From Bisporella sp. PMI_857 (taxonomy: Eukaryota > Ascomycota > Leotiomycetes > Helotiales > Helotiaceae), in the NCBI GenBank assembly GCA_021307315.1, contig JAJSPD010000013.1:124001-188000 (forward strand): a stretch of 64,000 nt of DNA. Direction: 5' to 3'. The notes beneath the pieces were generated by a model. The model worked only from the letters and a program-made list of their open reading frames with translations. It was not told the origin of the DNA and did not search any database. The translations under genes and the position numbers were made by a program. Below are positions 60,064 through 64,000 of this stretch, piece by piece (within the stretch, counting starts at the first letter, position 1; each line of letters starts with the position of its first letter).

Positions 60064-61918
60064 TCACAACGCCTTCGGCCGACTCCGCCTATCATTACAA
60101 AACGGCTCCTTTGCACTCTCCAAATTACTCTTCACGTCCGCCTCATACTTCTCCTTTGCATCTATCTTCTGTAACCGCTCGATGCGTTCGGTGGTGATAT
60201 GGAAGGGCTTCGGAAGGGGAGGATACGGCGCTACGAGTGCTGGTGACCTGGACTCGACGCCTAGTGAGGTGAGAATGAGTGGCACGATATAGGCGGTGGA
60301 GAGGAGAATACGCGGCATGCCTGGGCACAATTGTTAATTTGTTGTATCGGTGGGGATGAGGATGACGAACCGTGCCCGGTGAAGCCAGCAGCGAGGAAAT
60401 GCCCGTCGTGGAGCGGGACAGCGCCTACGAAGGGAAATTCATCGATGCTTGAGGACATGACTAGAGAGTTGTCAGTGCTTGGTTCCCTGGTAGGGATATA
60501 TTCAGCGGAAGAAGAGAGGGGAAGAGACACACCACCTGACCAGACCCCGCCCTCGTCGAGCTGTTTTCCTAGCTCTGCTGGATCCTCACCAGGCCACTGC
60601 GCAACATCCGAAGCAGGCCAAGATTGGTAGAACTCTGGTAGACCATCAAATTGCTTGTCTTCACTGTCATTGAGGATATAGGTGCGCGGATCGTGTACAA
60701 GTAGGGATTTTCCCCCACCAAGGATGATGGTATTATATGGTGGAGGAAGTTGGAGGTGGTAGTTCTATGATTTTCAGCGAGCTAGCCCGTTGGTCGCAGG
60801 CTAGAATGTAGACCCACATTGACGATGTGATCCCAGTGTTGGGCACCAGTGTTTTTAATAAAACCTTGTGGGGCTTTGATACTTGCCAACGATCCTCGGG
60901 ATCCGAAGATCAGGTTGCCAAAATCCGGGAGGAGGTGCGAAGCCCATCTGTTCGTGGCATGTACCACGACCTTAGTCCGTACATCTCCTCGTGGCGTCTT
61001 CACGGTGATCCAACCGTCTGCATCTCGCTCTGAGACCTCTACGGCCGGCGTATTTGCTTGGAGATTTAGGTTGCCCTTTTGGCTAACTATGCGGAGCAGT
61101 GCGTGCACAAACTTGTACGGCCACCTATTTAAAGGTCACTTATACCTCTCATCACATGAGGAATGAAGAACCCACACTTGGCCAGCGGGATGTACCACTG
61201 CCCCTATGCATGATTTCATCTGGGTGAACTCCTCAGCAGCTTCAGAGTCCTCAATAAGCCTGCAATCTCTGATCACATCGCCATCCTCCCCATGGTCCCT
61301 CTGCATTGTCGTATAGGCGTTCTTTAGACGCGCCCATGCCTTATCTGACATAGCTGCATCAAAGGTTTCGCCGAGCTCGAAGCACACCTCTTCAGCAATA
61401 CTTTCATAGGCCAATAATTCTTGGAAAGCAGACAAATGTGCCATCTCATGCTTGATGATCTCAAGCGCTCCATCTGGCCCAAACAGACTAGACCATTTTG
61501 GATAGCGCGAGTAAGCGTGAGGCCTCAGCTGTCCCCCTGCATTGCACTCTCATCAGTTTTCATTCCTCCTAAGGCGTGGCTCCACACCCAAAAACTGTAG
61601 GTGGAAAACTGACCATTGCGGCCTGTTGCGCCTCCGCAAATATCCCGTGCTTCCAGCATGAGCATGCGAGGTAGAGAGTCATTATTTTCCGTGAACTACT
61701 TATTCCATCATTCAACTTTGCGGTTCGTGGCATGGGTGCTTTGCAAGACATCTTACCCTATGAAGCCAATATGCAGTCGTTGCGCCTGTATATCCACTAC
61801 CTACAATTACCACATCTGTCTCTTTCGGCAAATCAACTGTGGAGCGGAAATCCCGTAAGGGAGACTCTGCCGCCTCGATCCAGTACGACTTTGTCGGATT
61901 AGCAATAGGAAGAACCAT
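60064..61918 (-). CDS. FAD-dependent oxidoreductase (DAO family)
   Basis: Seven exons give 495 residues. Introns are 61696-61756, 61537-61613, 61125-61175, 60765-60817, 60461-60535 and 60321-60370. The N-terminus MVLPIANPTKSYWIEAAESP precedes the dinucleotide motif DVVIVGSGYTGATTAYWL (GxGxxG). LMLEARDICGGATGRNGGQL is split by intron 2, and AGQVWPYKFVHALLR spans intron 3. VVVHATNRWA is followed by WDHIVNNYHLQLPP and GVWSGVMSSSIDEFPFVGAVP. The C-terminal AAGFTGHGMPRIL spans the last intron and completes FAD binding. The family oxidises amines, amino acids or related compounds with FAD and releases hydrogen peroxide; the substrate is unknown. Splicing restores every junction in frame, so this is an intact gene. 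Confidence 0.88.
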
Positions 61919-63197
61919 CGTGAAGAGTTGGGAATATCAAAGGAGAACTCTGAGTCTATTCGTTCGTCTTTTGTTATCACCAAAAGAATCTTGGCATTGC
62001 AGAGTCGGTCAGGCATCGAGTCTCCGATGTAGACCCGGCCCGGTCATACACTAGTGCAAGTGTATATCTTGATAGCTAGAGTTGATACAATGATTGGCTA
62101 ATTGTGGCTGATGAAGTGGGGACCTCCATTCTACAAGGGGTTCCACAAAAGGACATATTTCGGACGTTTCAACGGCGGAGGGGCTTCTTGCACGAACATC
62201 AGAAGCATTAATAACGCGGTATATTTGGTATACAACACGACAGACAAGAACGACCTGTGCAAGAGTGTGCAAAGGGACGGCGGTTCCGGGGAGGGGAGTC
62301 TAATGAGTGTATACGAAAATTTATATCCTCTTCGTCTTATCCATAAATCTGCAGTTGCGGTATATGGCCAAGAATCGCTCAATACCTCAAATTTCGTTCC
62401 CGCGGACCCGATGGCTTTTGACCCAATATCTAGAATACGAGTTATATAAAATAAAACGAAAAGACCCCGTACAGCTTATTTTGGGCACTACTATACATTG
62501 CGTTGCCAGCTCTCCTCGCCTTCAGCTTGCTTACATAATTCCTCGTCCTGGCTCAAAGCTATCTATCACGCGCTAGAAAGGTGCTAACATTCGTGTTCTT
62601 CTTCTTTTTCTGTTTGGCTTTTATTTTTGCTAGGAGAAATCATGCGAATGTGTTTGCCTAAGAGCCACCGCGCGCACGACAGTTAGTAAAGCTCGTTTCG
62701 TCCCATACCATCTCGGTCATATCATAGTTTGCCTCTACTTCGCCATGCCGATGATGGACCTGTTGCATTCTTTGCTCTTATTAACTGAAAAGGCCTTGTG
62801 CTCTGAGCTTGAGGAGATGGGTACATGAGAGATTTTGCAGTTGCAGGGGTTTTTGTTTTCTCTTGCAGATTTTAAATCCGTTTTATGGGTTGGACAGGTA
62901 TACTGTGCTTTTGGACCGACTATCGGAGAACTGTATGTGAAGACTAGGGGGTAGTATAATCCATTAAGAGCTATAGGGCTTGCACAGCTCCCGATTATTT
63001 CACTCGCAGATACATGACTACATGAATATAGGCCATGGGTTTCGTGGTTGAAAATTCACCACTCTGCTACTTTATATATTATTATAACAAGGCTACATAA
63101 CTATCGTTCAGTGAAAATGTCACAGTTCGGAAACCCCTTACATTGCCTAAGAATATGGTCACCACCAACCATCTTGGCTCTCTTATATACTCTGTCC
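61919..63197. other. Intergenic region
   Basis: I see no gene here. It holds the promoter of the oxidoreductase and the 3' end of the transporter gene. Confidence 0.4.
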
Positions 63198-63963
63198 CTA
63201 GTCCGCCTTCTCTGTGACACCCAAAATGACTGGTCCATCGACATCGATATCGTGACTAGCTGGAGCCTCTGGAACCATACGGATGAGTAGAACCATGCAT
63301 GGAATGGTGAGGGCCAACATGGAACAGTTGACGTAGAAGGCATTCCTGGGATCAGCGCGAGGATTGGAGTTGATAGCGTACGAGACTGTTTGACCAAGGG
63401 TTTCAAAAGCGCGGAAGAGACCGCCGGTGCGGGCGGACGACTTGACGTCGGTAGAGAAAGTGCCGAGGATCCAATACAGGGACAATTGGCAGAGATATCC
63501 GGTGGTGAAGATGAAGAGGTAAGGAAGGTATGCTTCGGCCCACTGCCTCGGTTGACTGTGGGATGGAGTGTCAGCTTTGGCCATGATTTGAGGCTACGGC
63601 AATTATCTTACAGGAGATAGTCGAAGGCGGTTCTGGTGGCACCATATTTGCTGTATTCTATGCCAATCCAGATAAAGCAACCGGCTTGAGGAATGACCCA
63701 GAGGACGAAGGCCATCCATGCACGCTGAATCTGAGACCAACGCTTCATGTCCAAAAGCTTTCCGTAGGCCATGACCATCGGGATAGTAATAGTTGCTGCA
63801 GCACATTTAGGAGTTGGCCCATTAACAATTTTGTCGCATTATACGTACGGGTGATGAAAGATGATAGTGCGCGTGCGCGGACAGAGAAATGCAGAGAGAG
63901 GTAGGTACCCATGGTTCCGCCGTAGAAGAAGGAGTAGAAGGCAGGGATGAAGATGAGCCAGGT
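63198..63963 (-). CDS. UNC93-like (MFS-fold) membrane transporter, C-terminal part
   Basis: Three 3' exons are visible: 63963-63849, 63795-63612 and 63555-63198, with introns 63796-63848 and 63556-63611. An acceptor at 63964 shows that more exons lie beyond the right edge. Membrane segments alternate with short loops: AFYSFFYGGTMGTYLSLHF, ITIPMVMAYGKLL, RAWMAFVLWVIPQAGCFIWIG, YLPYLFIFTTGYLCQLSLYW and MLALTIPCMVLLIRMV. The pattern, with RTGGLFRAFETLGQTVSYAIN, fits fungal UNC93/DUF895 proteins of the MFS superfamily. The substrate is unknown. The C-terminal tail is short (VPEAPASHDIDVDGPVILGV). Confidence 0.82.
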
Positions 63964-64000
63964 CTAAAAATGAATGTCAGCTATCATATCAAGCTCTCAT

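Noticed and set aside
61136..61444. Separate short proteins in the DAO region, suggesting a broken oxidoreductase
   Set aside because: Splicing six introns gives one 495-residue frame with all family motifs, so the gene is intact.

Overview
The window is nuclear DNA of a filamentous ascomycete (Pezizomycotina). The evidence is short spliceosomal introns of about 47-80 bases with lariat signals such as CTAAC or CTGAC, single-copy fungal housekeeping genes (NIMA kinase, TYW3, MIC19, 2-isopropylmalate synthase, importin beta, RRP43, AFG2-type ATPase), and fungus-specific accessory families (HET domain, a HeLo remnant, a FRE-type reductase). Protein flavour suggests Leotiomycetes (Helotiales), but this is an impression from memory and not a database result. 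Gene models were assembled by splicing by eye. Every complete multi-exon model reported closes in frame.

Bases 1-31,000 are mostly conserved core. They hold an ankyrin/BTB protein (minus strand, running off the left edge), nimA kinase, a 3.6-kb AT-rich gap with four degenerate tandem-like repeats, a large RRM protein, TYW3 convergent with MIC19, a ferric-reductase-like flavocytochrome, leucine-pathway 2-isopropylmalate synthase, importin beta (KAP95) convergent with exosome subunit RRP43, and a small orphan gene at 29.3-30.1 kb.

Bases 31,000-46,700 hold a very intron-rich SNF2-RING ATPase (20 introns), an AFG2-like double-AAA ATPase with an unorthodox first AAA module, a secreted cysteine-free protein with several Kex2-type dibasic sites, a nuclear-looking AT-hook protein, a short-chain dehydrogenase and tRNA-Ala(AGC).

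Bases 46,700-57,500 are the accessory part. Just beyond the tRNA lie a decayed HeLo (cell-death/prion-inhibition) fragment and another gene fragment. Next comes a C2H2 zinc finger-kinase-pseudokinase gene of about 1,496 residues, head to head with a HET-domain gene. A roughly 250-bp repeat with tRNA-like Pol III promoter boxes (SINE-like) occurs once on each side of this pair in the same orientation. The arrangement looks like a mobile or rearranging allorecognition/cell-death locus and is the most interesting part of the window.

Bases 57,500-64,000 contain decayed sequence, an intact seven-exon DAO-type FAD oxidoreductase and the 3' part of an UNC93-like membrane transporter that leaves the window on the right.
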